Assembly (NCBI GenBank): GCA_001972305.1
Contig: BDDD01002954.1
Location: 1-64,000 of the forward strand
Direction of reading: 5' to 3'
DNA: 64,000 nt
Source of the DNA: Cephalotus follicularis
Taxonomy: Eukaryota > Streptophyta > Magnoliopsida > Oxalidales > Cephalotaceae
Part shown: piece after piece, positions 1 through 10,786 of the stretch
Layout: the number at the start of each line of letters is the position of its first letter
Numbering within the stretch: position 1 is the stretch's first letter
The notes under the pieces: generated by a model
Told to the model about the DNA's origin: nothing
The model's input: the letters and a program-made list of their open reading frames with translations, nothing else
Database searches by the model: none
Translations under genes and position numbers: made by a program

Positions 1-3000
1 TAATATATATATATATTTATTTATTTATTTGAAAATATATTGTGATTTATAGTATAATAAAGGGTAGTTTTAGTTGGTTTGAATTTGGAGACCCCTTGAA
101 TGGCTGTTTAACATCCATTACACCGTATCAAATTCATCGTTGGGGCAACCTTTGGTGGTCCTTAACTTTGATGATAGGTCGGCATCCATTCAATTGCTGT
201 CAAAAAAAAAAAGGAAAAAGTTTTATAATTAATGGTTGGTGCCCAAAGAGCCAGCTAGGAGTTGACAAATTAACCATGTTTTTACTCCACGTGTGTTGAA
301 AGCTACAATTGAGGAAGAAAGATGATGGAAATGACGGATCAAATTCATTCGTGCTCCTTTTAGTGACGAAAGAACCAATTGAGATTTTGATTTTTTGTCT
401 AAACATCTCACATCCTAAATCAAGAGGTTATTGTGAACACTTAACACATGGCATACGTGGCTATCCATGAAACGAATAATGTACAATCACGAAAATCTAA
501 AATTAAATTTGTAGTAACCACTAATTAATTAATATTTATGTAATTGTGTGTTATTAGATTACTGCATTTTATTTGAGCATTAAAATATACTTAAGAATTT
601 TTACTAAACCTTAGGAAATTTAACTCTTTTTGTTCCACGCATCAGACCATAAGGTAGCATAGAAAAATTTGAACCTGAGATCGTAAAGATCTCAAATTTT
701 ATCACATGAGTCCTCTTGTAATTAATTCATTATTTAAAACCGTTCTCTTTGTTATATTATGAAGGCATTATAATTTACGCAATTACTTTTGACAGAAAAT
801 GGAGAGAGATTAAGGAGGTTATAATCTCGGTTATATTCTATAATTAAGAAACATGAAGATGAAGTCATTAATTAGTTAAATGAGTACATGAATTTTTACG
901 TGTGGCTTTTTAAATGTATTTTTAATGTTCTTAAGGGTGAACATCGATTATTCAAAAAAATTTTTACTAAATATATATATGTGATTGAGACATATTTTAT
1001 CGATTTCTTTGGTAACTCTTCAACACTCTCTTATTTATTAATTATTTAAATATAAAGTAAGGTTTACCTAATTATGTCTTTATTATGCATGATCGATGCT
1101 AATTTCGGTAAAGATGAGATATGAGTGTTATCAGATATGGGATAATAAGTTATGTGAATACTGGATTCTGATATCAATATTGAGATAATCTATCTGTTTT
1201 CTTATTTTTGAGAATTAAAAAAAAAAAGAATATTATCATTAAAAATATCGATAAGGTTTATATTAATTAAAATTTTCAAAGAATAAGGAACTGATGACGA
1301 GTGACTGACCATAAAGAGCCATCTAATTACACCGTCTATACATAATCAACAACACATCCAATGAGCGAGAAACTAATTAAGAAGCCAAAAATTATTATAT
1401 ATGCTAATAAGCAATTGGCCAAGTCAAAGAAAAAAATTATCATGTTTTTTTACCATAAAAGAATTATCGATTCTATCCTAAATTCTATAATTTATACGTG
1501 TGATTTCCTAAATTCTACGTGTAAAAGAAACATATTTTTGATTTTTGATTTTGTCACGAGCAACCGCTTCAACTTAAAACTCGAAATTGAAAATCTTAAA
1601 AAGATTCATTATTATAATAGAATTAATTGTAATCTAACAGTTTGGCCTAATGACGTTCATGAAGTCTAATTGCACGCTTCAGTGAACCTTTTATTTATTT
1701 ATTTATTTATTATAGGGCTAATGTTCCCAGCTAATGCCACGAGTAAGTGTCAAGTAAAAACGAAAATGATGCAATTAAGGTAGACAAAACGCACCTGTTA
1801 ACGTCGCCGCAATTATATCCATTATAAACGTCATTAAATTCATCTCAATTATATTCGAATTGTACAATACTAATCTACAACTGAATAAAGTATCATAATA
1901 CTTAGATAAGGATTTAGAGACGACAAAGACTCTTACATAAAATAATCAAGAAACGCGGTGTTATATATAATTGACTAACTGTTTTTTTGTTATGATTATC
2001 TTCGAAATAGTATACTATAATGTTTTGAAACTTCTTCTGGATAATGGTATGACAAAGCTTGTCCACCAGTTGGCACACATCGAAATGGACAAGTTCTCTG
2101 ACAATTATGGGTTAAATTAATTATTAATGCATTCACATTAGAGCAATCAAGCCATATTCTCTGCAAATAGTAACTATATACTACAATAAAGTTCTCTATA
2201 ATAAAACGATTCAATGGTTGGGGCACCTTGTTTTAAACATATTTTGTTATATCTTCTTATTTTTCTTTGAATCAAGAAAGTTAAGGGAATCATTTTGGAT
2301 TTTCGCCGGACTTTAAATTTTGAAAAGTGTGATTCTTTACATTTTATGTATTAAAAAAGCAAATCAAAAGCCTTTTAGTGATCACAAAATTGTGTGATAA
2401 AATTTGAATTTGAGACCTTATAATCATATTTCTCAATATATATACATATAAAAATATCTTTTAAATCAAAGAAAAAAATTATATACGAATAGAAATATGT
2501 TGATTTATTTATATTGTTAGATCAGATTGAAAAATGAAGGCTTCACACCAAATAAATTATTTTTTAAAATATTTTCATATTGTGAAGAGAGAAAAAGACA
2601 TAAATTTAATTGTTTATATATACATATATATCAAAAGAAAAATAGATATGAATAACTATTCACATCCACTTTTATTTTTTTTAGTACAATTGTTTTATGC
2701 CTATTACTCACATAAAATACTAAGCAATTGGTCATATCCATTAACCCCATATATTTGTCAACTAGAAATCTTTCTAATTAATTTGACGGCAGAATCTTTC
2801 CAAATTATAAATTTTTTATTGAGATTTAATTGATAGACTACTAAAATATGATGGCATATTCATTAAATATATATTCATTATATATGACTTCTTCCCTACC
2901 TTAGTTTGCTATCTTAGCAAAGAGGAAACGAAAATTATGGGGATGTACATTATTAGTCATCGATTATGAGATTTTTTCTCCTTTTAATATATATTATTGG

Positions 3001-5015
3001 AAAAGGGAAAATGAGACTAATCACGTTTCGGAATACTTGATCCTAGAAACTTTTACTTACAAGATTAAAAATAATATCATTAAACTATAAGATAATTAAC
3101 AATAATAATGAGATATAACATTTTTTTTAATTTTAGACATAATTAAGCATTTGAACGAAGAATCGAATCTAAAATTAATGTATCACTATCAAAATTCTTA
3201 ATATCTAAATTAGGTAACGCATACGCCCTGACAGTCATTATAAATGTACATGTTAGAAGGGTAATATTGGAACCGTATCATCCAAAGAGGTTTTCGTTTA
3301 GAATATTTTAAATATGATTCTGTTGGTGTTTTTTTTTTAAAGATGCTTTGTCAGTTTATTAACAAATTCCATTTCATTTGTCCTATCTTTTGGTTTTCTT
3401 ACCCTACATGATTCATAGCAATTGACAATACGAACGAGAAAGAACTAAATAAGTTTGGACATGTGTATAATGACGTGAAATGCTTGAGATTGTAACATTT
3501 TCAAATAATTTGAGTTTTTAATACATAGTATACATTTACATAAACGTCAGACATAAACTCCTTATAAGGTTCAAAGCTAAACACTAATGCTCATTTATTT
3601 AATATTTTATAATCTCAATTAAATGTCATGATATTTCATTAATATTTTTTCGTCATATCTTTAGTTTGTACTTTAGTTTGTACATTTTATGTGTTTGACT
3701 AACTATATAATCTCACTTTTGAGATAAGAGATCGAGTTTTAGTATTGAATTTTTTTTATGTAAGTACGGTTTACGGTCTATCACGTGAGAGGTAGAGATA
3801 ACCAATATTAAAATGTTACGTCATGATTTTATCATACAATTATCTTATAAATTGTTAAAATTAATAATGACTCATTTAATTATTGGTTGTGTCCACAATT
3901 CCTTTGTTAATTGATATTATAGTTGTTACTTCAATACTGAAATTATCACTTTATTCATAAGGATGAATTTTACGATAAGTCATCTATATCAAATAAGATA
4001 TAGTATTTCTACAATAATAAGTGATAAACATATTTATTGATTCAATAAAAACTAAAAAAAAAATGAATGAATTCTCAAACAACAAAAGAGATTTATATAA
4101 AAAATATGTCCCATTATTACACGAAAATAATTAAACAACAACCTGAATCAGCACCAAAGAAGTTTTGGCTGTTACTATATTATATTTATCTTTATTTTTG
4201 GTGTAATGTCACATTTTTTTGTCTATTGTCACAATAATTTAGTTTAATAAAGAATATTTTTCAAAGGAAAATATTGTGAAAGAAATGAAAATTATTGTGG
4301 CATTTAATGTTTATATAATAATTGGATTAAAAAGGAAGTTTGGTAAATGATTGATTGACATTGAATGAGTGAAAAGTAAAGTCGTACGTATTAAGCTAAG
4401 CAGTGGGTGGGACTTGCGCGCATTGAGGAGCGAAATAATGAGCCAATAGAGGGGCCCCATACCCTCCTGATTGGAGACAAGAGTATGTCAGCTCGCACCA
4501 AGATTCACAAAGTCAATAACCACGTGCAAAACAAATTTAGCACGTTTTAATACAGCGGTGGTTGGAAGAGGAGCGCCATAAAGAAATTAGGGTAAAATAT
4601 ACGAAAACTCTCATGACTTAGGTGAGTTGATACTTTTACATTTCAAAGTTTAAAGAATGTCATTCAAGGCACGAGCTTTGAATAACGGAACAAATATACA
4701 TTTTTGTCGTTAATCATCTGTCAATAATTGTGACAGTGAGGGTTTAGTTTTCACAATAGTTATGTGAGTTTGTTTGATAATAATTTAGAATTTTAAAGAT
4801 ATACATATATAAAATTTTAAGTTACTATTCACAGTGTCAATTTAGAAATGTAAATTATCATTTTAAAATTTTAAAGTGTTAAAGCGTCAACATCCTTAAT
4901 CACAACCGTTTTTTTGTAGTTTTTAATCTAGAAAAAAATTATCATAATACAAATATAAGATATTTTTTTTATACATATTAGTTCACGTAGTGTGTATTGA
5001 TACAAAAATATATGT
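1..5015. other. AT-rich intergenic DNA, no gene recognised
   Basis: About 5 kb of strongly AT-rich sequence with short homopolymer and AT runs. Only short reading frames occur, none with recognisable protein motifs or plausible exon structure. A GC-richer patch near 4380-4600 contains a CACGTG G-box core at 4521-4526, which could belong to a promoter, but no transcript or coding exon can be tied to it. I see no LTR ends, transposase motifs or RNA gene here, although I could not scan exhaustively for degenerate tRNAs or MITEs. Confidence 0.6.
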
Positions 5016-5555
5016 TGTTGATGCAAAAATCATTCCCTCAACAGTACCTCACGTGTAAGGGCTTGATTTGTTTAGGGAAATGCTGGAATCTGTCCGAGAA
5101 AGGTCGTTTCGTGGTTGACGATCCCTGCACAACAAGAGCACAAAGGTTGAAGGTTCAGGAAGTTGTTCTCCCGGGGACACTCTGACGTTCAAGTTAGTAA
5201 TTGCACAATGCTAAAGTGGCTGACCTGGTTGAAGTCATTTGATTTTATATTTATAGACCTCCAATGTAACTGTTGAGCATAGAAACAGGAGTTGATGGTT
5301 GCCCCTAAGGAAAATGTCCGGGCTCCTCAGGCATTCCCCCTGATCTTCGTCGGATTTGGTGCGCCTTCCTTGCAAGATGTGGTGTCATGCATGAGCACAT
5401 CTCTGGTTGTGGGCTAGCAGCGCCCGAGGATCACGACACATTAATGCCATTCAAATTATAACGTCGGGCCACGTGTCCAGGCCTGGAAAAAACATCTGAC
5501 ATCTTCCCCTGAGAGTACGTGGCACTATGCTTTAAATAGAAAATTCCCCGCATCA
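5016..5555 (-). repeat. LTR of Tat-family remnant
   Basis: About 540 bp, reverse complement of the LTRs at 15567-16119 and 26269-26821. Shared landmarks are the U5 end (TGTTGATGC on plus), the TATA-box region near 5250 and the U3 start next to a C-rich complement of the polypurine tract at about 5556-5570. No target duplication can be recognised because the other end of the element is lost. Confidence 0.8.
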
Positions 5556-5885
5556 TATGCCCCCCTGGTCCTTCTTCTCTGGCCTTGGTAGAGGAGGAGG
5601 AGCAGAGTTGAGAGTTCTTACCCGGGCAGAGCTCCATTGAAGGATCGACCCTGGCTGACCAGGGGAAGAGGAGTAGGCCTTACAATTTTCATGCCTAAGT
5701 ACCTAAGATTTGTAGTCCTCTTAGGACACCTTATTTCAAAGGCGCTTAGGCAAAATGATTTTGTCTTTACGAGTTCTGGTGTGTTTGTAGACTAAGTTTT
5801 TGGTCTGCTCAGACAAGTTCCTATGGGTTTGCCGAGCAGAATATCGTCTGGTTCATCATGTTTTGAACCAGGTCGTCTGAGGTCA
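5016..5885 (-). mobile_element. Truncated Tat-type Gypsy remnant: LTR plus 3' internal end
   Basis: Read on the minus strand, 5016-5555 matches the 553-bp LTR of the Tat element at 15567-26821, including the TATA region and the end reading TGTTGATGC on the plus strand. 5556-5670 matches that element's polypurine-tract side (about 26130-26268). 5671-5885 then matches about 22250-22440. The roughly 3.7 kb that carries the antisense genes in the big element is therefore absent, with the join near 5671. The 5' LTR, gag and pol are missing. The relation was seen by aligning by eye; divergence is clearly higher than between the two LTRs of the large element. Confidence 0.8.
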
Positions 5886-6421
5886 TATTACATAAATAAT
5901 TAACTGTCATGGAAATGTGATTACATAAATAATTATGGAAAAACTAGCACATGACCCATTTCTTACATAAAACCTCATTTTAATACTAAGGTTGAGTTTG
6001 ACGATGTAATGTGATAGGAGTTTCAACTCTTGTTGTTTTAGAGGTCATATTACACTATAATAATGTTTGGTAACTAAAATATAATTGAAATTTCTTACAG
6101 TAGATAGTGGGACAACAACTCAAAGTTGTTATCGTCGAAAAACAAAATTGCAAACAATTGGAGAGAGATTATTGAAATTTTCAGTTTTGACAATTTTATC
6201 TTCATATTAATTTCAAAATAACAATTTATATCCCTATAAACATACATACGTTTCTTCTTCTTTTTTTAACTTTTTATTTATTTTAGTGTTCATCTTCTTT
6301 TTTCTCAGAAATCATTCTCTCATCTCTTCTCTACACTCCAACACAATTTTTTCGTCTGTTCAATCCTCTGTTTGTGTCAATCTGTGTACTTTCCCCTTGT
6401 GCTCACAACCTGTTTGTCAAA
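5886..6421 (+). other. Non-coding leader upstream of the post-pol ORF
   Basis: AT-rich with no coding signature. Just upstream of the ORF at 6422 there is a T-rich tract ending in TTTATTTTAG at about 6276-6285, which looks like a plant 3' splice site. Post-pol genes of Sireviruses are thought to be expressed from spliced RNA, so this could be the acceptor, but that is inference. Confidence 0.35.
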
Positions 6422-7738
6422 ATGCCGAGGACAAAGCAACCAGCCAAAAAGAAGGCTGCCTCGTCTTCTCAACCCAAGAAATCTGCTAAGAAGCAGAGAT
6501 TAGAGGTTAGGGAATCTTCTTCTGAGTCTTCTCATTCCTATTCCTCATCCGAACAGCCTGTTCCGATTAGAACCGTAAGTTTTGTTGAAAAACGGGTCAT
6601 GGGAGGCAGAAACATCGATTTTGATTTCTGTTCCTCCGAATTTTCATTTGTTTCATGGTTAGATGACCTACATCTACTTCCCCTTGTCCAAATCTCTAAC
6701 CCATTTTACATAAAATTGGTTAAAGATTTTTAATCTAACCTAAAAATGGTTTCGGCTCAAAACGAAGAATTCGCTGTCACCTCTGTTGTTAAAGGCCAAC
6801 GAATGTATCTTGATGCTAGGATTCTAGCTTCAATCCTTCACATTCCACACACCGGCATTTATGTCTTCGAACATAAAAAATGGCCGGAGGTTGACGGTTT
6901 TCACCCTAACCAAATTCTCTCGATTTTGTATCCCAATGATCCAAACATTCATCCAAACATGGCTCTTACAACCAATCGTTTGTCTGTTGATCATCGGCTC
7001 CTCCACCATCTCATCGTGCATCAAATTCTACCCACCGGTGGAGGGTATGCCAAATTGTCTCGGATGCAAGTGTTTATTATGTGGTGCATCCTATCGAAGA
7101 TTGAGTTTTGTTTCCCGCTCTTAATTCTCAAGACTATGATAAGAGCGTTTTCTCAGAAGAAATCTGTCCTTCCTTACGGATCCATCCTTACCCTAGTCTT
7201 CCTACACTATCACATTCCTCTTGAAGGAGATATCTCTACAAAATTAAAGAAGGAAGACACGTACACCAAAAGCACTTTAAACAGAATGGGGTGGAAGAAA
7301 CAACAAGGAATATGGACATATGTGCCTAAGGTCGATCAAGGACCAAGAATCGGCATTGAGGAGCAAGAGGACAACCCTCCTTGGGAACAAACTGCCCCTG
7401 CACAATCTGCCCCTACCACTGCTCAGCCTCATGCAGAAGGAACATCATCCTCCACTGATTACGACCGCATGATGGAGTTTATGCAAGCAAAATTTGCTGC
7501 AATGGAAGCCTCTTTTAATGAAATCAACTCACGGCTTAATCGATTGGAGGGTGATCATAAGGTTATTCAAAAGGACTTCCAACACATTGATGGCACCATC
7601 TTCTATGATTTAAAGGTCACGAAGAGACGTTTAAAGAGAATGGAAAGGAAGCTCGCCCAATCCAAGACAATTGATCAATGTGAAGAAACTTCGGGAGATG
7701 AATCCGATTCCGATGTTTCCACTCCTGCTGAGTCTTGA
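6422..7738 (+). pseudogene. Sirevirus-type post-pol ORF, plant transposon-protein-like, with in-frame stop
   Basis: The ATG at 6422 opens a basic, Ser-rich tail (MPRTKQPAKKKA...), followed by a globular region with the DFDFC motif. A TAA at 6731-6733 interrupts it; the same frame resumes without shift through 7738, giving about 438 codons plus the stop. The central part resembles plant proteins annotated as putative plant transposon protein (Transposase_32-like). The C-terminal third is acidic with a predicted coiled coil (residues roughly 340-420). The homologue at 46133-49290 lies between pol and 3' LTR of a Sirevirus, the env position, and this copy is likewise followed by a polypurine tract and LTR start. 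No signal peptide or clear membrane segment is visible, so calling it an envelope would be unsupported. Confidence 0.65.
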
Positions 7739-8243
7739 TGTTTTGATGTTGTTTGTTTTATTTTTTTTGCTGTTTTGTTGTTATCATAAACCCTTGAGTT
7801 CATTTTCTTATTTTGTTTTTGTAATGAACAAGTTTGTTTTTTTAATGATATTAATGAAATGTTTATGCAATTGTGTTTATGATTGTGTGTTATGAATTGT
7901 GTTTACAATTATATGAATGATTTTCTAATATAATTGCATTGAATGATTATGTCTTCTCTATTGTTTTTAAATTTTTTGCGGATATTATAAGCCTTTATGC
8001 ATTTCTTGCCCTATTCATTTTTTTAACCCCTGCTGTGATTTAGGGGGAGCTGATATTTTTCTGCCTTTGTAGGATCTTTTTGATGATATACAAAAAAGGG
8101 GGAGAATGGTATAAATGTTAATCGAACCACTCTAAATTTCGGAGAAGTTTTTCTTTCCTTGTCTATTTACATTTAAAGTTTTTAAATTTCCGCATTTACT
8201 TCAATATTCAATTCACCCCCCCTCTTGTATATTACAAGAGTGT
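7739..8243 (+). mobile_element. 3' terminus of Sirevirus-like element with LTR stub
   Basis: After the ORF comes untranslated sequence, then a polypurine tract at 8092-8106 (AAAAAAGGGGGAGAA) and an LTR start TGGTATAAATG at 8107. The LTR-like segment ends near 8243 after a C-run and CTCTTGTATATTACAAGAG, which matches the end of Sirevirus LTRs (compare 44491-44520, inverted). At about 130 bp it is far shorter than the 1.15-kb LTR at 44491, so it is internally deleted or truncated. It abuts an unrelated Copia fragment at about 8250. Confidence 0.6.
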
Positions 8244-8249
8244 TTTATT

Positions 8250-8462
8250 TCAAGCCTCAAGATCTCGGCGAGATTGTGCAGTACTTCCCTCTGGTAGTCT
8301 GGTCATTATGGTAGTGAGATGCTCAAAAAGTTCTTGCTCGTTAAGTAGAAAAGTCATTTTCTTATGCCAAATGTCATAATTGGTGCCAGTTAACTTTTCT
8401 CCTTTATTAAGATCAGCAATAATGTTTTTAGTGGCCATATTATCACTGCAATTAGAAGACAC
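8250..8462 (-). pseudogene. Copia gag N-terminal fragment
   Basis: A 70-codon minus-strand frame with the typical Copia gag opening: a lysine-rich segment, then GEKLTGTNYDIWHKKM, the conserved aromatic/Trp motif of UBN2-type gag. The frame ends exactly where the sequence joins the preceding Sirevirus stub, so the rest of gag and all of pol are missing. The LTR and primer site of the same orientation lie at 9750-10140, consistent with one truncated 5' end. Confidence 0.6.
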
Positions 8463-9749
8463 AAGATGACATTATACACATTCTTTTTATTTATTCAAAA
8501 CGCTTAATTATGAAAAATACATTTTTATTTCACACAGTGAGATCGAAAACTCGCATAAAGCTCATGATCATCTTCCACGTATGTGAATTAAATATATATT
8601 TTTCGTAATTGTTTCGAACAAATGTATATGACTGAAAAGGCATTTTATTCAATTATTAACAACAATCCTTGACTTATAACAATAAATATTAAATAAATCT
8701 CAATACTAAATTATTTAATCATTAAATTGAATTTTAACCAATTAACATTATGTGTGACATATTACATAATTCATTTTACAGAAATAATAACTAATAATTA
8801 ACATTTACACAGTAAATATACAAAGTTAATATCAATCAAGTAAATGATATATCACGTTTAAACAGTTAAGTACTTAATCAATTAAACTGTCAATGACCAA
8901 GGAAATTAGGCCATTATACGCATATGCATACTCAGTAAATGAGTTTTATAAAAAAACTGAAATTGAAGAAACAAATAAAAAACAAACAACAAACAACAAA
9001 AAACTCCTCTGTCACTTCTTCATAGCGCCAGGCGCACATCATCGCAGAGGAAGCGATCGCGCGACATCGCAGAGGAGAAGAGAGGAATCGACGCCATCAA
9101 CGCCGGGCGTGTGAGGTGTGCGGCGCGATTAGACGCTAGTCGTCTTCATCAGAGCGCCAGGCACAGGACAGAGGAAGAGCGATGGCACTGGGCGTTCGAG
9201 CGCCTGGTCGCCGGGTAGAGAAGGCGTACGGCGCTGGTCCTCAACGCCAACGGTAAGCCTCTGCCTCTGCCTCTTCTTTTGCTCTTCTTCCGCCTTCTCC
9301 CCGGTGGCAAAGCGAATGCTTGCCACCACAGGCGATTTAGTTTTTGTTTTTGATTTTTTTTGATTTTTAATTTTGTTTAATTTTGTAATTTAAACAAAAT
9401 CAATTTCATCAATTTCTTTGTCATGTATAACAGAAATTATGTGTAAATTTAGGACTGTGATTCTCAATGCCGCATTTGCTCTATTCTTGTAAAAATTTTG
9501 ATTCTGTTCTTAGATAATTTGTGAAATATGGGTTTTGAATTTTGTTGGATGCCAATCACAAATTAAATGCAGTAACATCGTCGTCGGTTTCACCGATGAA
9601 CAATCATCAGTGAGATTCATCCCACAATCGATCGCACTGATAATCGGTGTTTGCCAGATAGTGTAAAAACAATATTCTCTGTGATTTTGTTTTGTTTTGT
9701 TTAATTTATTGCATAGTAATATGATATAGGCAAATCTCAAATTAACCAT
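8463..9749 (-). other. Leader region between primer site and gag, with a GC-rich patch
   Basis: About 1.3 kb separating the Copia gag fragment from its primer binding site, unusually long for a Copia leader. 8463-9000 and 9330-9749 are AT-rich. 9025-9310 is GC-rich and repeats the words GCGCCAGGC and CGCAGAGGA on the plus strand. No protein motif was recognised. The patch could be captured host sequence or an unrelated insertion. Confidence 0.4.
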
Positions 9750-9761
9750 GCTCTGATACCA
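9750..9761 (-). other. Primer binding site (initiator Met tRNA)
   Basis: The plus strand reads GCTCTGATACCA, the reverse complement of TGGTATCAGAGC, the standard plant primer site complementary to initiator methionine tRNA. It starts 1 bp from the LTR end at 9763 and fixes the element as minus-strand. Confidence 0.85.
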
Positions 9762-9762
9762 A

Positions 9763-10140
9763 TGTTAAATAAACATAATTATGACTAACATAATTACAGG
9801 AAACTTACAAATACTTTGAGATTGCTTGTTCTTGATCCAAGGAGATACTACTAGAGTTTCTCCGTATAAATCACGTTCACAAATCCTAGAAACGATTGGT
9901 GATGTTTCTAGAGTTAAGGAAGATAATTTTTATTTAGAGATTAGGGAGGCAACAACTGTTTTGTTCTGCAGAGGAACATCTTTATAACCAGGAGTTATAT
10001 CTCCTTTAAAATAACAGATAATAACTCCCTGGCAGTTATCTAACTGCCTGGGAGTTAGATAGAACCCACCCATTTCATGTGAGTGGTTCATGGGTCATGG
10101 GTCGGGTCAAACCCGACCCATATACTAACCAAGCCAAACA
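9763..10140 (-). repeat. 5' LTR of truncated Copia element
   Basis: 378 bp bounded on the plus strand by TGTT...AACA, directly next to the primer site. On the minus strand a TATA box (TATAAA, plus coordinates 9981-9986) sits suitably inside. A near-palindrome with GGGTCGGGT/ACCCGACCC lies at 10098-10122. The partner LTR is not in the window, so no target duplication can be checked; the outer boundary is inferred from the terminal inverted dinucleotides. Confidence 0.7.
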
Positions 10141-10786
10141 CCAGAAATTTCCTCAAACACCCAAGACAGACCCAAAATTACAAACCGAAACCACTGAACT
10201 ACAAAATTCATTCGAAAGGCTCACAATCACAAACTGAAACCACTCCATACCCACTGCCGTAGCCAACCAAATACCCAAAGCCTCATCCCCTGCATACAAT
10301 ACACCAACAATCCACCCCTGCAAATAGAATCCACCAACTGCCATCATTCAAACAAGAACCCACAAGCAATCGTCATCAACAAAAATCACAGTAACAACCG
10401 AAAATCAAAGTCAAAATAGAACCCAGTAGCTTCATCCTCGAACACACACCTCCCCAAAACCAAACGGATCACACATGTAACCCACAAAGCTGTCGAATAC
10501 TCATCAACCTCCAAAACCCATTGGCCACAGTCACCGTCCTGATCGCAACACCAAAAGTAAAGACCACGGAGCCGCGTCACATCGTAGCTTCACCTTCCTC
10601 CAACCAGAAAATCACCCAAAACCGCGGCAATGCCTCCAGAGACACACACACCTCCAAACCAAAACCCCTGTTTAAAACTCAAAAACCCATACTCACATAT
10701 CAATAGCACCATGCCGTAGTGCCCTTTTTTTTGGTTTGGTTTCATTTTTTTTATTTTGTTTTGATTGAAACCTCAGAGAAAGAGAG
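10141..10786. other. Unassigned A/C-rich sequence
   Basis: Plus strand rich in A and C with no convincing coding frame, RNA or repeat end. It was cut by the S-family LTR inserted at 10787; its continuation resumes at 13929. Confidence 0.4.

Noticed and set aside
42..2833. Frames of 60-102 codons in the left AT-rich region
   Set aside because: Low-complexity translations with no family motif, several without an ATG, and no splice or codon-use support.
4380..4600. Possible host promoter or exon with G-box
   Set aside because: One CACGTG and raised GC content are not enough; no adjacent coding exon was found.
6422..7738. Interpretation as a retroviral envelope gene
   Set aside because: Position suits an env-like gene, but I see no signal peptide, fusion or membrane segment; only a basic tail, globular domain and coiled coil are supported.
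10153..10580. Minus-strand frames with Cys/Trp-rich translations
   Set aside because: Reverse of A/C-rich sequence; no motif and no homologue recognised.
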